Below are positions 42,080 through 51,616 of a stretch of DNA of 64,000 nt, piece after piece; the stretch's first letter is position 1, and each line of letters opens with the position of its first letter. Both the position numbers and the translations under genes were made by a program. The stretch spans positions 62,001-126,000 of the forward strand of contig CAWGMT010000004.1 of the NCBI GenBank assembly GCA_963823675.1, given 5' to 3'. A model generated the notes under the pieces. It was not told the DNA's origin. It saw nothing but the letters and a program-made list of their open reading frames with translations, and did not search any database. Source of the stretch: CAWGMT01 sp963823675 (GTDB taxonomy: Bacteria; Planctomycetota; Planctomycetia; Isosphaerales; Isosphaeraceae).

Positions 42080-44882
42080 ATGAACGTTCGTGACCTCCCC
42101 AAACAGTATGATCCCCAGGACGCCCAGCGCCGCTTTTACCAGCTCTGGCTCGATCGGGGCTATTTTCACGCCCGGCCAGAGAGTCCCCAGCCGGCTTATT
42201 CTATTGTGATTCCTCCCCCCAATGTCACCGGCGCATTGCACCTTGGCCACGCGCTGAACAACACCCTGCAGGACATCCTGATCCGCTGGCGGCGCATGCA
42301 GGGGTACGACGTCCTCTGGATGCCGGGGACGGATCACGCGGGCATCGCCACCCAGGCCGTCGTCGAGAAGCGGCTCTACGAGGAAGAAAAGAAAACCCGC
42401 CACGACCTGGGCCGCGCGGCCTTGGTCGAGCGCATCTGGGCCTGGAAAGACGAGTACGAGGCCCGGATCTTGAGCCAGCTCCGTCTCCTGGGCTGCTCGT
42501 GCGACTGGGACCGCACGCGCTTTACCCTCGACGCCATGTGTTCGCGCGCCGTCCGGCGCACATTCTTCAGTCTATTCCGAGCCGGCAAGATCTTCCGAGG
42601 CAAGCGGCTGGTGAACTGGGACACCCAGCTCCGCACGGCCGTCGCCGACGATGAAATCTATTACGAAGAGGTCCAGGGCCATCTCTGGACGATCAAGTAT
42701 CCCCTCGCCGACTCTCCGCCCGGCGAAGTCCTCCATATCGCCACGACCCGGCCCGAGACGATGCTGGGCGATACCGCGGTGGCCGTCCATCCCGAAGATC
42801 CCCGCTACCAGCGCCTGATCGGTAGGCAGGTGGAATTGCCGCTGACGGGCCGCCGGGTCCCGATCATCGCCGACCCGATCCTGGTCGACCCCGCATTCGG
42901 CACCGGTGTCGTCAAGGTCACTCCCGGCCACGATCCCAACGACTACCAGGCCGGCCTGCGCAACGGACTGCCCATGATCAACCTGCTCAACCCGGACGGA
43001 ACTTACAACGAAAACGCCGGCCAGTATGCCGGCCTCGACCGGCTCGTGGTGCGCAAGCGGGTTGTCGAGGACCTCAAAGCACTCAACCTGCTCGAACCGG
43101 GTCGACTCGTATCTGGTCCGCCTCAATCACTCCGACCGGAGCAAGACCCCCATCGAGCCTTACCTTTCGGACCAGTGGTTCGTCCGCATGGGCGACGACG
43201 ACGCCTCTGCCGGCTTCGCTCAGCAAGCGATGGATGCGGTTAGCTCGGGCCGGGTCAAGATTCACCCCGAGCGCTATGCCAAGAGCTACCTCGACTGGCT
43301 GGGCGAAAAGCGCGACTGGTGCATTAGCCGCCAGCTCTGGTGGGGGCACAGGATCCCGATCTGGTACTGCGAGACTTGCAGCGAGGACGATTTGAAGCGT
43401 GCCTTTGACGGCCGTCCGGACGTCTGCTGGCGCCGCGCCGAGGGCAGCGGTTGGTTGATCTGCGCCGAGTCCGACTTGCGCGGCGGCGAATTGGGGCCAA
43501 GCCACGCTCTGGCTCAAGACCCCGACGTCCTCGATACGTGGTTCAGCTCGGCATTGTGGCCCCACTCGACCCTGGGTTGGCCCGAGGCAACACCCGAGCT
43601 GGCGAAATACTACCCCACCAGCGTCCTGTCCACGGCCCGCGACATCATCACGCTCTGGGTCGCGCGGATGGTCATCTTCGGTCTCTTTAACCGCGGCGAT
43701 GTACCGTTCCGCGACGTTTACATCCACCCCGTGATCCAGGATGGATTGGGGCGGCGGATGTCAAAGTCGGCCGGTAACGGGGTCGACCCGGTCGACATCA
43801 TCGAGATTCACGGCGCCGACGCCCTCCGCTACACTCTGGCCGCCGGCGCGACCGAGACCCAGGACCTTCGCATGCCGGTCGAGATGCTCAAGCTCTCCGA
43901 CGGGCGAACCATCAATACCTCGGAACGGTTCGAGCAGGGCCGGAATTTCGCCAACAAGTTCTGGAACGCCGCCCGATTTGCCCTGATGAACCTGGAAGGC
44001 CACGCGCCGGCTGAGTGCGACCCGAGATCGCTGCCAGTCGAGGATCGCTGGATCCTGGATGGTCTCGACCTTGCGATCGCCGGGGCCACCGCCGACCTGG
44101 AGCAATTCCAGTTCGCCGAGGCCGCGCCGGGGCTGCGCGACTTTATCTGGGGCGACTTCTGCGACTGGTATCTCGAGTTCGTCAAGGGCCGCCTGCGCGA
44201 CCCGGCCGCGCGGCCAGTCGCCCAGAACGTCTTGGCGACGGTCCTGGACGTCCTGGCGCGCCTGCTGCACCCGATCATGCCCTTCGTGACCGAACAGGTC
44301 TGGCAAGGCCTCAATAGCCTGGCGCCCCGTCGCGGATTACCGCGGCCCACGCCGGCCGAGGAAAGCGTCTCTATCGCCTCGTGGCCGCGGCCCGCGGGCT
44401 GGCGGGACGAATCGGCCCAGCGGATCGTCGAGCAATGGCGCGAGGTGATCAAGGCGATCCGCAACCTCCGCGCCGAGCGCAACGTGTCCAAGGACGCGAA
44501 GATCGCGCCCATCATCATCGCGCAAGGAGCCATCGCCCTCTCGCTCCAGCGAGGCGAGCCCTTCATCCGGAGCTTGACTTCGGCCGGATCGGTCACGATC
44601 GTGCCGGCGTCCGAGCGTCCGCCGGAATGTGCCGTCGCCGTCTTGCCCGATGCCGAGATCATCCTGCCACTGGCTGGACTGTTCGACCAGGAGGCCGAGT
44701 CGGCCAAGCTCAAGAAGGCCCTCGCCGACCTCGACCGCCAGCTTCCCGGTCTGGAGGGCAAGCTGAGCAACGAGTCATTTCTTGCCCGGGCGCCGGCGGA
44801 GGTGGTCGAGCAGACCCGATCGAAGCTCGCCGATCTGAAATCACAGCGCCAAGCGATCCTGCGGCTGCTGAATGCGGGCTGA
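42080..44882 (+). CDS. valS: Valine-tRNA ligase (frameshift near 43097)
   Basis: ValS charges tRNA-Val with valine and edits threonine. From the ATG at 42080 it reads YDPQDAQRRFYQLWLDRGYF, then PPPNVTGALHLGHALNN containing the HLGH signature (54-57), GTDHAGIATQAVVEK, and the CP1 editing domain (TTRPETMLGDTAVAVHP, GTGVVKVTPGHDPNDY). After LLEPG the frame is lost; the next frame continues VRLNHSDRSKTPIEPYLSDQWFV and WCISRQLWWGHRIPIWYC, with RRMSKSAGNGVDP as KMSKS site, and a C-terminal coiled tRNA-binding arm (ESAKLKKALADLDRQLPGLEGK). Removing one base gives 933 residues. The gene is normally single-copy and essential, so the break is probably a sequence error. Confidence 0.93.
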
Positions 44883-45052
44883 CGCGTGGTCACGAGACCG
44901 CTCTCCGGCTGCGTTGACGGTCCGCGCCCGCGCTTTATCATCGACGGTGAGTTCGAGATCGGAAGGCCGGGCCGTTTGTGTCTCTTGTTCGCTCGGCGTT
45001 CCGAGGGTGGTTTCTCTGCACCCTCACCCTAAATTGCTCTAGTGGAGGCGCC

Positions 45053-45448
45053 GTGGCCGTTCAGATGGAGCTCACGCGGATCATCATCAACGAGACCAGC
45101 GATTCGCATATCATCTTTCTCAAAGAGGTTGATGGCGAGCGCATGTTCCCGATCGTGATCGGCATATTCGAAGCGTCGAGCATTGACCGGCGGGTGCGGA
45201 ATCAAGCCACTCCGCGGCCGTTGACCCATGATCTTCTGGCCAATGCCATCGATTTGTTGGGCGGCGACTTGCAGGACATTTATATCAATGAGCTCCGCGA
45301 GCATACGTATTACGCCAAGCTGAGAATCAAGCACGAAGGCGAGATCGTCGAGGTTGACTCGCGGCCGAGCGACGCCATCGCGCTGGCCGTGACGGTCAAC
45401 GTGCCGATCTTCGTCGCCGACGACATTCTCGACGAGGTCGGATCGTAG
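45053..45448 (+). CDS. Bifunctional nuclease family protein (DUF151/BFN)
   Basis: This is a 131-residue BFN-domain protein. The start is a GTG at 45053 with GGAGG 5-6 nt upstream, better than the ATG at 44978. The fold is VQMELTRIIINETSDSHIIFLKEVDGERMFPIVIGIFEA, then LTHDLLANAIDLLGGDLQDIYINEL, HTYYAKLRIKHEGEIVEVDSRPSDAIALAV and NVPIFVADDILDE. The SRPSDAIALA motif is the family signature. Members bind or cleave nucleic acid in vitro; the cellular role is unclear. The gene lies directly upstream of tRNA-Ser. Confidence 0.9.
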   Translation: MAVQMELTRIIINETSDSHIIFLKEVDGERMFPIVIGIFEASSIDRRVRNQATPRPLTHDLLANAIDLLGGDLQDIYINELREHTYYAKLRIKHEGEIVEVDSRPSDAIALAVTVNVPIFVADDILDEVGS

Positions 45449-45510
45449 CGGCCGACCGCGACGCCTGCTTGGTCGCGGCGATCCTGGCCGGCGAGCGGGT
45501 GTCATTTCAG

Positions 45511-45597
45511 GAGGGGTGCCAGAGTGGTTGATCGGGACGGTCTTGAAAACCGTTGACAGTGAAAGCTGTCCGTGGGTTCGAATCCCACCCCCTCCGT
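45511..45597 (+). tRNA. tRNA-Ser (UGA anticodon)
   Basis: The 87-nt sequence folds as a class II tRNA. The acceptor GGAGGGG pairs with CCCCTCC, the anticodon stem-loop reads CGGTCTTGAAAACCG with anticodon TGA, a long variable arm (ACAGTGAAAGCTGT) follows, and the T loop is GGGTTCGAATCCC. CCA is not encoded (the sequence continues GTTTG). Confidence 0.97.
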
Positions 45598-45618
45598 TTG
45601 ACCAGAAGAGGAGCGACC

Positions 45619-45903
45619 GTGGCATCGCCTTTGCCTGACATTCGGATCACGCTCTTGCTGGTGGTCTCGACGCTGCTCATCTTTGTGCTCCCGTGCTGCG
45701 CGTGGGGCAGCGCGAGCGGTCTCTGGGCACACCCGGCGCGGGCGGGCATCTTTATGGTCGCGGCCGCGGGCGTGGCCGCCTTTTTGTTTTCGGGCATGAA
45801 CTTCACGAGCCTCAAGTGGGAAGACCGTCGCTCGCGATTCGTGTTAACCGCCGGAACCGCGATCACCGTGCCAGGCGGAACCAGCACGGTTCTGAATGCG
45901 TGA
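45619..45903 (+). pseudogene. Truncated membrane protein, possibly an isoprenylcysteine methyltransferase-like fragment
   Basis: From a GTG at 45619 with GAGGAG upstream, the 94-residue product has two or three helices (ITLLLVVSTLLIFVLPCC, AGIFMVAAAGVAAFLFSG). It then reads FSGMNFTSLKWEDRRSRFVLTAG. That stretch resembles the FSGSNLS..REDRGNRWVL segment near the N-terminus of planctomycete ICMT-family methyltransferases, whose C-terminal SAM-binding half is absent here. I therefore suspect a decayed or interrupted gene. The resemblance is from memory and short. It lies 21 nt after the tRNA. Confidence 0.4.
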
Positions 45904-45906
45904 ACG

Positions 45907-46132
45907 ATGGACATCCGAGAGATCGTCGATCTTAAGAACGCGACCTTATTCGTGCCGTTCGTGGTGCTGATGGCGGACGGCCGGGAATTCGAGGTCCGCC
46001 AACCCCGATTTCATCGCTCGATCGCCCACGGGGCGGAGTGTCGTGTTGTACGACGCCGCGGGCGTCCATATCCTGAACGTCAGGTTCATCGCCGAGCTCC
46101 GGCATCCCGAACCGTCGTCACCACCCGAGTAG
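45907..46132 (+). CDS. Small conserved protein, paralogue of the 4291-4527 gene (frameshifted)
   Basis: The frame begins MDIREIVDLKNATLFVPFVVLMADGREFEVR and then loses sense. Removing one A from the CCAACCCCG context near 45997 gives EVRHPDFIARSPTGRSVV, then LYDAAGVHILNVRFIAEL and a Pro/Glu-rich end with a stop at 46132. The corrected 74 residues align with the small protein at 4291-4527 through the shared VRHPDFIA core and the following beta hairpin. Function unknown. It follows the truncated membrane gene by 3 nt. Confidence 0.65.
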
Positions 46133-46429
46133 TCCGGATCAGTCACAAGCGTGCTGAATGCCCTTGCCGGCCGGGATCGGGCCCGAGGCTGAGATGGGGC
46201 AAACTGGGAATCCCGTCGTGATTACGGGCAGAGGGGACTGTTTCTCGACAGAGGTTCATGACTATACTGGGGTGCGTTGGAAATCGAAGGAGCCCGCGAC
46301 GTCGATCCCCGAGGATTCCGCTTTCGCCTGCCTCTCTCGCCTTCCCACCGGTAGGGCCGCCCGCGTCGGCCTCTTCTCAATTCGACCCGGGAAGCATGCA
46401 ACGGGTCGCCAACTTCGTCGTGGAGCATT

Positions 46430-46786
46430 ATGGTGGGCAAGAAGCTATACGTCGGGAACTTGACTTTTCAGATCGGCGATGCCGACCTGGAGCAACTGTT
46501 CGCCGAATTTGGGACCGTTCAGAGTGCGCAGGTGATCCAGGACCGCGCCACGGGCCGAAGCAAGGGGTTCGGCTTCGTTGAGATGAGCAGCGAGGCCGAA
46601 GCTCAGGCGGCCATTCAGGGCTTGCATGATCAGGAAGTCAACGGGCGGCGCCTGACAGTCAACGAGGCGAAACCGCGCGAATCCCGGCCGGGTGGAGGTG
46701 GCGGCGGCGGTTACGGTGGTGGTGGCGGCGGCCGTGGCGGTCGCGGGGGTGGTGGCGGCTACGGTGGCGGCGGCGGTCGCTACTGA
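46430..46786 (+). CDS. Glycine-rich RNA-binding protein with one RRM
   Basis: This 118-residue protein has one RNA recognition motif (residues about 5-80) with RNP2 LYVGNL and RNP1 KGFGFVEM, and the aromatic residues that stack on RNA bases are in place. A Gly-rich RGG/GGY tail follows (GGGGYGGGGGGRGGRGGG). The architecture is that of cyanobacterial and planctomycete Rbp proteins, which bind mRNA and are often cold- or stress-induced. The 5' leader is about 300 nt long without another gene, and a hairpin terminator follows at 46814. Confidence 0.93.
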   Translation: MVGKKLYVGNLTFQIGDADLEQLFAEFGTVQSAQVIQDRATGRSKGFGFVEMSSEAEAQAAIQGLHDQEVNGRRLTVNEAKPRESRPGGGGGGGYGGGGGGRGGRGGGGGYGGGGGRY

Positions 46787-46813
46787 GCGTGGCCCGCTAG
46801 CTTCACCGACGTC

Positions 46814-46839
46814 GAGAAGGCCCGCCCGAGGGCCTTCTC
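46814..46839 (+). terminator. Hairpin terminator after the RRM gene
   Basis: GAGAAGGCCC (46814-46823) and GGGCCTTCTC (46830-46839) form a perfect 10-bp stem with a 6-nt loop, 28 nt after the RRM stop. The T-tract is weak (ACTTACTC), so it may need Rho or only stabilise the 3' end. Confidence 0.7.
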
Positions 46840-47040
46840 ACTTACTCTCGTTCACGACTCTTCGTGGCAGGGCTCGCGCGGCTCTCGCCACTGACGGGAT
46901 GGTGCCGTCTCGCACCAGCCGCACGCTCGAAGTTCTATTCGGGTGGCACACCGACTCGGGTTCGCGCGCTCGCGAAAAGAGGTGCCGCGCGGGCGCTGGA
47001 AGTTCGGGCCCGGCCCGGAGCTTGACCCAGGACGAAGTTC

Positions 47041-47271
47041 ATGGACAAAAAGCACTACCATGTCCCGCTCCCGTCGAGGCCCCTCTGCCCCGTCTGCAAG
47101 AAGGCGGTCTACTCGCGCGGCGGCATCCATCCCCAGTGCGCCATGCTCCGGGAAGACGCACTCAACCCGATCAAGAAAGTCCTCCTGCCCGCAGGCGCAT
47201 CGGTCGTGGCCGAGATCGGTGTGAAAGAGCCGCAAAGCCCGGTCAAGGGAGGTAGTCCGGCGCTCACCTGA
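47041..47271 (+). CDS. Small putative zinc-binding protein
   Basis: This 76-residue protein starts with an ATG at 47041. It contains CPVCKKAVYSRGGIHPQC, giving a C-x2-C-x(n)-H-x2-C pattern that could bind one zinc ion, then a basic stretch ALNPIKKVLL. It looks like a short recurrent planctomycete protein with no named function. The frame is preceded by AGGACG as a weak ribosome site. It is probably real because the Cys/His spacing is orderly and codon usage matches its neighbours. Confidence 0.6.
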   Translation: MDKKHYHVPLPSRPLCPVCKKAVYSRGGIHPQCAMLREDALNPIKKVLLPAGASVVAEIGVKEPQSPVKGGSPALT

Positions 47272-47445
47272 CCGGCGCCCCAGCGCGAATATCGTCCAGA
47301 CCATTGACACAGATCCCTGCGTCTCATTGCCGAACCGGCCGTCAACCCGCGGCTTCGATGCGCGCCAGAAAAGGGCGGTCAACTGGATTGTCGGCGTAAC
47401 GCCCGTCTCGTTATTCTTGCGCCGTCGCGTGGCTCGCTTCGCGAC

Positions 47446-47528
47446 GCCGGCGTGGCGGAATGGCAGACGCTGAGGACTTAAAATCCTCTGGGGGTAACCC
47501 CGTGTGGGTTCGATTCCCACCGCCGGTA
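47446..47528 (+). tRNA. tRNA-Leu (UAA anticodon)
   Basis: This is an 83-nt class II tRNA. It has acceptor GCCGGCG with CGCCGGT, D-arm GTGGCGGAATGGCAGACGC and anticodon loop CTTAAAA with anticodon TAA. The variable arm is GGGGGTAACCCC and the T arm is GTGGGTTCGATTCCCAC. The first pair is G-U. CCA is not encoded. Confidence 0.95.
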
Positions 47529-47742
47529 ATGAACTTATGATGAATAGTGGGCGGGTACTTGCTGAATGTAGTCGGTACCACGCCCCGCTGCGCATTGGGC
47601 TGGCATTGGCCATGTTCGAAGCACTTGGATCGAAACGAAATATCTGCCTGACCGCAGTTGGTGCTCACTCAGTTCGCGAATCAAACGCATCGAGGCTCGG
47701 TCATCGCGCAAATGTTCCGCGAATCGCAACATGGGAGCTAGT

Positions 47743-48234
47743 TCAGTGACCGTCCGGCCCGGCGAAATACGGACCGACGCGGGAGGAGAGTCCGAGATGT
47801 CCGACAACGGTGATGCGTTTGCCAAATAGCTTGAAACGTTCGTCCGCGAACTCGAGGCATCTTTGTCGGGGCGAGATTGGTCGGTAGACTCGATCAGCAA
47901 CACGCTGGAGTCGATCGTCGAACATGCCGTACCTTCTGTCTGAATGGCGAGCCCACATTGGGCCGCAAGCACACGCGTTGCAGTTGACGCCGATCGTGGT
48001 CGCCACGTCCCATCGGAGGACCAGCCGACACGCCTCTTCTTCCGGGCCGGAGATTGCCTCGTCGCAAGGCCCGACTAGCAGCCGGTGGTAGACGTCATCC
48101 AGAGCGCTTGCGGTGGTGCATCCCCACGCCCAAGGGCGCCCACTCGTCCACGCGGGAAATTCCCTCGCGAGTGCGGCCCGAACCGCTCGAGGCGAAGCTC
48201 CGGCGGACGTGCCCACGCGACAAACCAGAAACAT
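47743..48234 (-). CDS. Hypothetical ORF, weakly supported
   Basis: This is a 163-residue frame with fair third-position GC content and several cysteines (NCNACACGP). I recognise no family. Its neighbours, tRNA-Leu and the sigma/WD40 gene, give no help, and the opposite strand also has open frames, so it may not be a gene. Confidence 0.25.
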   Translation of the reverse strand: MFLVCRVGTSAGASPRAVRAALAREFPAWTSGRPWAWGCTTASALDDVYHRLLVGPCDEAISGPEEEACRLVLRWDVATTIGVNCNACACGPMWARHSDRRYGMFDDRLQRVADRVYRPISPRQRCLEFADERFKLFGKRITVVGHLGLSSRVGPYFAGPDGH

Positions 48235-48362
48235 GGCCTGACCCCGCTGGAGAGTAATCGCCGGAGCTTATCTCATCCTCATTCGGAAATTTATGGATAA
48301 AACCTCCGCGCGGGTTGCTTTATTACAATAGAGGACCAACAACCCGCGATGGGAGCAGACCG

Positions 48363-49994
48363 ATGTCGCAGGACCAAGCTGGGGTTTCCGGACGTTATTT
48401 GCGGGTGCTCTTCGACGGAGGAGTCGCGGCGGGGTTGACGGACGGTCAGTTATTGGAACGGTTTGCAACCCAAGGCGGCGAGGTTGGCGAACTGGCGTTC
48501 GCCGTCTTGGTCGAGCGGCATGGTCCACTGGTGCTGGACGTTTCCCGCAACATCCTGAGGGACGAGCACGATTCCATGGATGCATTTCAGGCTACGTTTC
48601 TGGTCCTCGTGCGCAAAGGCGAATCGCTGTGGGTGCGCGACTCGTTAGGGCCGTGGCTGCACCGCGTCGCCTGCCGCGTGGCGGCACGATTTCGCGCCGA
48701 GAACCGCCGGCGCAAGGACTTCGAGCGACGAGCGGCGCTGATGAGCGACGGCCGGACCAACCCCACCGAGTCGGACCACCTTGCGCTGGTCGTGCACGAA
48801 GAGCTCGACCGGCTGCCCGAGCGTTACCGGGCGCCGATCGTGCTCTGTGATCTTGAAGGCTGCACCTGCGAGCAAGCCGCGCGCCGGCTGGGGTGCCCTG
48901 TCGGGACCATCGGTAGTCGACTGGCCCGCGGCCGCGAGCGGCTACGGGGCCGGCTGGCCCGGCGGGGGCTGGCGCCGGCCGTCGGAGCGCTCGCGGCATC
49001 TTTGTCAGCCGAAGTGAGAGCGACCACCGTGTCAACCGCGCTGGCGAATGCGACCGTCAGGGCCGTGGCAGGCAAACCCGCGGTCGCGATTGTCGCTGTC
49101 GCCGGGGCCGTATCGAGGAGCATGATCCTGGCAAGGTGCGCATCGGTCGCGGCCGTCCTTGTGGCCGCTTGCGGAATGTCACTGGCGGGTTCGTGGGCTT
49201 TTCGGCCCACCAGCGGAGCTCAAGCCCCGAAGGCCCAGGCCGCGCCAAAGCCGAAGCGCTCGCCGCGGGAGGAACGGTTCCCGTTCATGAACGAAAAGGA
49301 CCGGCACAAAGACTTCATCTACGCCGAGATCGGTAACATGCGGCCGCTCATCCACGATGCCCACGGAGTACGCTTCCAGAGCCGGGAGGCGATCGCCTAC
49401 AAAGACGGGACTGCCAAGCTTTGGAGCTTCGAGAAAAAGGATCCGATCGCGGAATTGAAACACAGAGAGCCGATCCGAGAACTGACCTTTTTCGATCACT
49501 CGGGTCTCCTGGTCACGCGCTCGGACCAATCGATCAAGATCTGGGACGGGCTCACCGGCAAGCCTCGCAAAGAGATCGAAAAGCAGACGATCAGCCCGAT
49601 GTGGTTGTCGTTCGCACCCTCGGCCAACCGTTTCGTCACGATCGCGGTCAACAGCACGGCCGTCACGGTCTGGGACACGAGTACATTGGAGCCGGTCGCC
49701 ACGTTGAAGCCGGAGAAGACGATTCGGCGCGTTGCCGCGGGCCTCTCCGGCGACGGCGCCGCCGTCGTGACTTTCACGTTCGGCGCGGATGAGGCGATTC
49801 AGATCTGGGACATCGCCGCCGGGAAGAGCTTCGCCACGCTCAAGCGGCCGTCGTCCATCGTCGCCGAGGTCTTCACCGACGGCGGCAATGACTTGAACAA
49901 ACCGAGGCTCACACCGTCGGTGGGCGTGCACGAGGGCCGGTTATGGGACACGGTCCGATCGCTGGGGCCGGCAGGGCGCGAACGCCCGAAATGA
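48363..49994 (+). CDS. ECF sigma factor fused through a membrane helix to a WD40-like domain
   Basis: Start ATG 48363 follows GGGAG at a 7-nt spacing. Residues about 20-105 are sigma region 2 (DGQLLERFATQG, LVLDVSRNILRDEHDSMDAFQATFLVLVRKG, PWLHRVACRVAARFRAENRRR). Residues about 135-190 are region 4 (LDRLPERYRAPIVLCDLEGCTCEQAARRLGCPVGTIGSRL). After an Ala/Val linker a membrane helix lies at about 258-278 (ARCASVAAVLVAACGMSLAG). Beyond it are three or four WD40-like strands (AKLWSFEKKDPIAELK, SIKIWDGLTGKPRKEIE, VTVWDTSTLEPVATLK, IQIWDIAAGKSFATLK). A complete propeller needs about seven blades; here the protein ends in unpatterned sequence (GRLWDTVRSLGPAGRERPK), so the 3' end may be truncated. 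I infer a membrane-tethered sigma factor with an extracytoplasmic sensor. Confidence 0.85.
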   Translation: MSQDQAGVSGRYLRVLFDGGVAAGLTDGQLLERFATQGGEVGELAFAVLVERHGPLVLDVSRNILRDEHDSMDAFQATFLVLVRKGESLWVRDSLGPWLHRVACRVAARFRAENRRRKDFERRAALMSDGRTNPTESDHLALVVHEELDRLPERYRAPIVLCDLEGCTCEQAARRLGCPVGTIGSRLARGRERLRGRLARRGLAPAVGALAASLSAEVRATTVSTALANATVRAVAGKPAVAIVAVAGAVSRSMILARCASVAAVLVAACGMSLAGSWAFRPTSGAQAPKAQAAPKPKRSPREERFPFMNEKDRHKDFIYAEIGNMRPLIHDAHGVRFQSREAIAYKDGTAKLWSFEKKDPIAELKHREPIRELTFFDHSGLLVTRSDQSIKIWDGLTGKPRKEIEKQTISPMWLSFAPSANRFVTIAVNSTAVTVWDTSTLEPVATLKPEKTIRRVAAGLSGDGAAVVTFTFGADEAIQIWDIAAGKSFATLKRPSSIVAEVFTDGGNDLNKPRLTPSVGVHEGRLWDTVRSLGPAGRERPK

Positions 49995-50565
49995 GCCGTC
50001 CGCTCCGACGGTCAGCATTGATCGTGCGCAGATGCGACGGGAAGCCTGAGTGAGGATTGCGCTCAAAAAGTGGACGGCCTCGGGGCCGCGAGAGCCGAGC
50101 GCCGGTCGATCGTTCCCATCCGACCCGATTGTGGGTGACTGAAAGCCTGAAAGCCCCAAAGACCGTCCCGCGACGACAGACGCCCGATCGATCGGCGAAC
50201 TCGAACACGAACAAGCGCACGAGCGATCGGCACCGCGTCGTCCGCCGCCTGCACGAGTCGCGGGGTTCGATTGCTGATCTCCCAACGCGCCGTAGCCGCA
50301 ACCAACAGATCGGGGGACAGAGTCCCCTCCTACAGCGGCGCAGCAGCACGTGCTGTTGTAGGAGCCGGCTCCGTCCGGCGATCCCAGGATGCGCGCATCG
50401 TGCGGAGATGTTTGCGACGAAGAATTTATCTCTGTCGCCACCGGTGATTCGGCGGGCACGTCCGCCCTGGGAGCCGGGCCTCGTCGCAGCGCTTCGCCCT
50501 GGCGGCTGGCCATGGCCCACCAGAGGCAAACCAAGAGCAGCAATCCCTGCAACAATGACCCGGAA

Positions 50566-50721
50566 GGCCCCGGCATCCGCACCGAAGCCGACAACCACCT
50601 GAGCCGCGAGTCCATGCTTGAGTGCATTGCCACGCACGGCTTTCCGTCCCTCGGCCGTCCGAGGTCCGGTGCTTTTTTCGCTGTTCCTGAGGTTGGTTGC
50701 GGCTTTTCTGTCACTGCACAT
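50566..50721 (-). pseudogene. Fragment of a recurrent GPRTAEGK-type planctomycete protein
   Basis: From the ATG at 50721 it reads MCSDRKAATNLRNSEKSTGPRTAEG, then GNALKHGLAAQVVV, the opening of a family found many times per planctomycete genome. After about 50 residues, frames shift and only scraps remain (LLLLVCLWWAMASRQGEAL in another frame). The full-length family is several hundred residues, so this is a relic. The remainder of 49995-51316 shows only short repeats. Confidence 0.6.
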
Positions 50722-51233
50722 GGTGAGATCAGCGCGAAGATAGGCGATCTCCACGGGAGAAATTCGATGGGGTATTCTGTATTATTACACAGACTTGTGA
50801 ATATGCGGGATTTCTTTAGCGAAATAACCCGAATACGGGATATTTGTCGGACGAGGGAGGTGGGAATAAGTCGGGTCGCAACGCTTGAGGGCACGACCCG
50901 ATCGTCCCACATCGCTCGGTCGTGGCAGCAATTCGCGGACTCCGCGCTCACGCCGACCATTCTGGGCCTTTGTGCGTGCAAATTGCGCGGGGGATCTCGA
51001 CCCAATGACCGTATCGACTCGCGATGCCAGTTTGAGCCGGCGTTAGGACGCCGCGCAACCGCCCAAGTTGGGCACGCGCTTCAGACTCAAACGTTGCGGT
51101 CGCCCGGCCCCCTCGCCGAGCACAAACGCCCGCCGTACGTAGCGGGTGATGCAGTGATACCAGCGGGTGACCGCGGGATCGCACAGATCAGCACGCGCGA
51201 TGGTCATTGGGGGATCTGCTGAACCGTTGCACG

Positions 51234-51286
51234 CCACGCAATCTATCGAGTCATCACGAGCTATTGCACGCAATCTATCGAATCGG
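51234..51286 (+). repeat. Short direct repeat pair
   Basis: ACGCAATCTATCGA occurs twice (about 51236 and 51270), with GCACG or CCACG before it. The pair lies in the degenerate region just beyond the 3' end of the ion-channel cluster. It is possibly a relic of a mobile element border, and too short to classify. Confidence 0.5.
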
Positions 51287-51316
51287 TGAGGGCACTTCAA
51301 GTCTGCTCTGCCTATC

Positions 51317-51607
51317 CTAGCCACTAAATCGCCCGATGAGGAAGTCCGCCAGGGCCGGGGCGAGCCCGATCGGCATCGGTCGCCCGCCCACCCGGGCCGA
51401 GTGGAGGCTCGCCACCAGCGCAGCCCCGGTGAAGAACGTGAGCAGGGCCTCGCTCACCGGGCTGGGGATCAGGGGTGCCGCGCCGATCAGGCCGACCAGT
51501 GCGACCAGGAGGAGCCCGGACTTCCCCTCAGCCGCGCTCAGCCACCGTGATCTCCACCGTGCGGCTCGGCCGACCGGCGGAGCCGGCCCGGATGGGGTGA
51601 TGGCCAT
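51317..51607 (-). CDS. Short membrane protein, possibly an ion-channel N-terminal piece
   Basis: This 96-residue protein has an ATG at 51607 and a good GAGGAGGG site. A basic Pro/Arg N-terminus is followed by helices LLLVALVGLIGAAPLIPS and ALLTFFTGAALVASLHSARV, ending at ALADFLIGRFSG. The helices resemble the N-terminal half of planctomycete two-TM potassium channels (LLLALLLLLVLYPFL, LLLTLVLLAAVYA), but there is no pore loop. It lies 9 nt after the complete channel gene and may be a truncated paralogue or an accessory subunit. The ending at a decayed region favours truncation. Confidence 0.5.
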   Translation of the reverse strand: MAITPSGPAPPVGRAARWRSRWLSAAEGKSGLLLVALVGLIGAAPLIPSPVSEALLTFFTGAALVASLHSARVGGRPMPIGLAPALADFLIGRFSG

Positions 51608-51616
51608 AAGCCCTCC

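Noticed and set aside
46650..46786. Gly-rich tail of the RRM gene as a repeat artefact
   Set aside because: The frame and codon phase hold to the stop, and RGG/GGY tails are normal for this family.
50389..51222. Plus-strand open frame of 277 residues
   Set aside because: It is antisense to the GPRTAEG-type fragment, with erratic composition and no recognisable motif.
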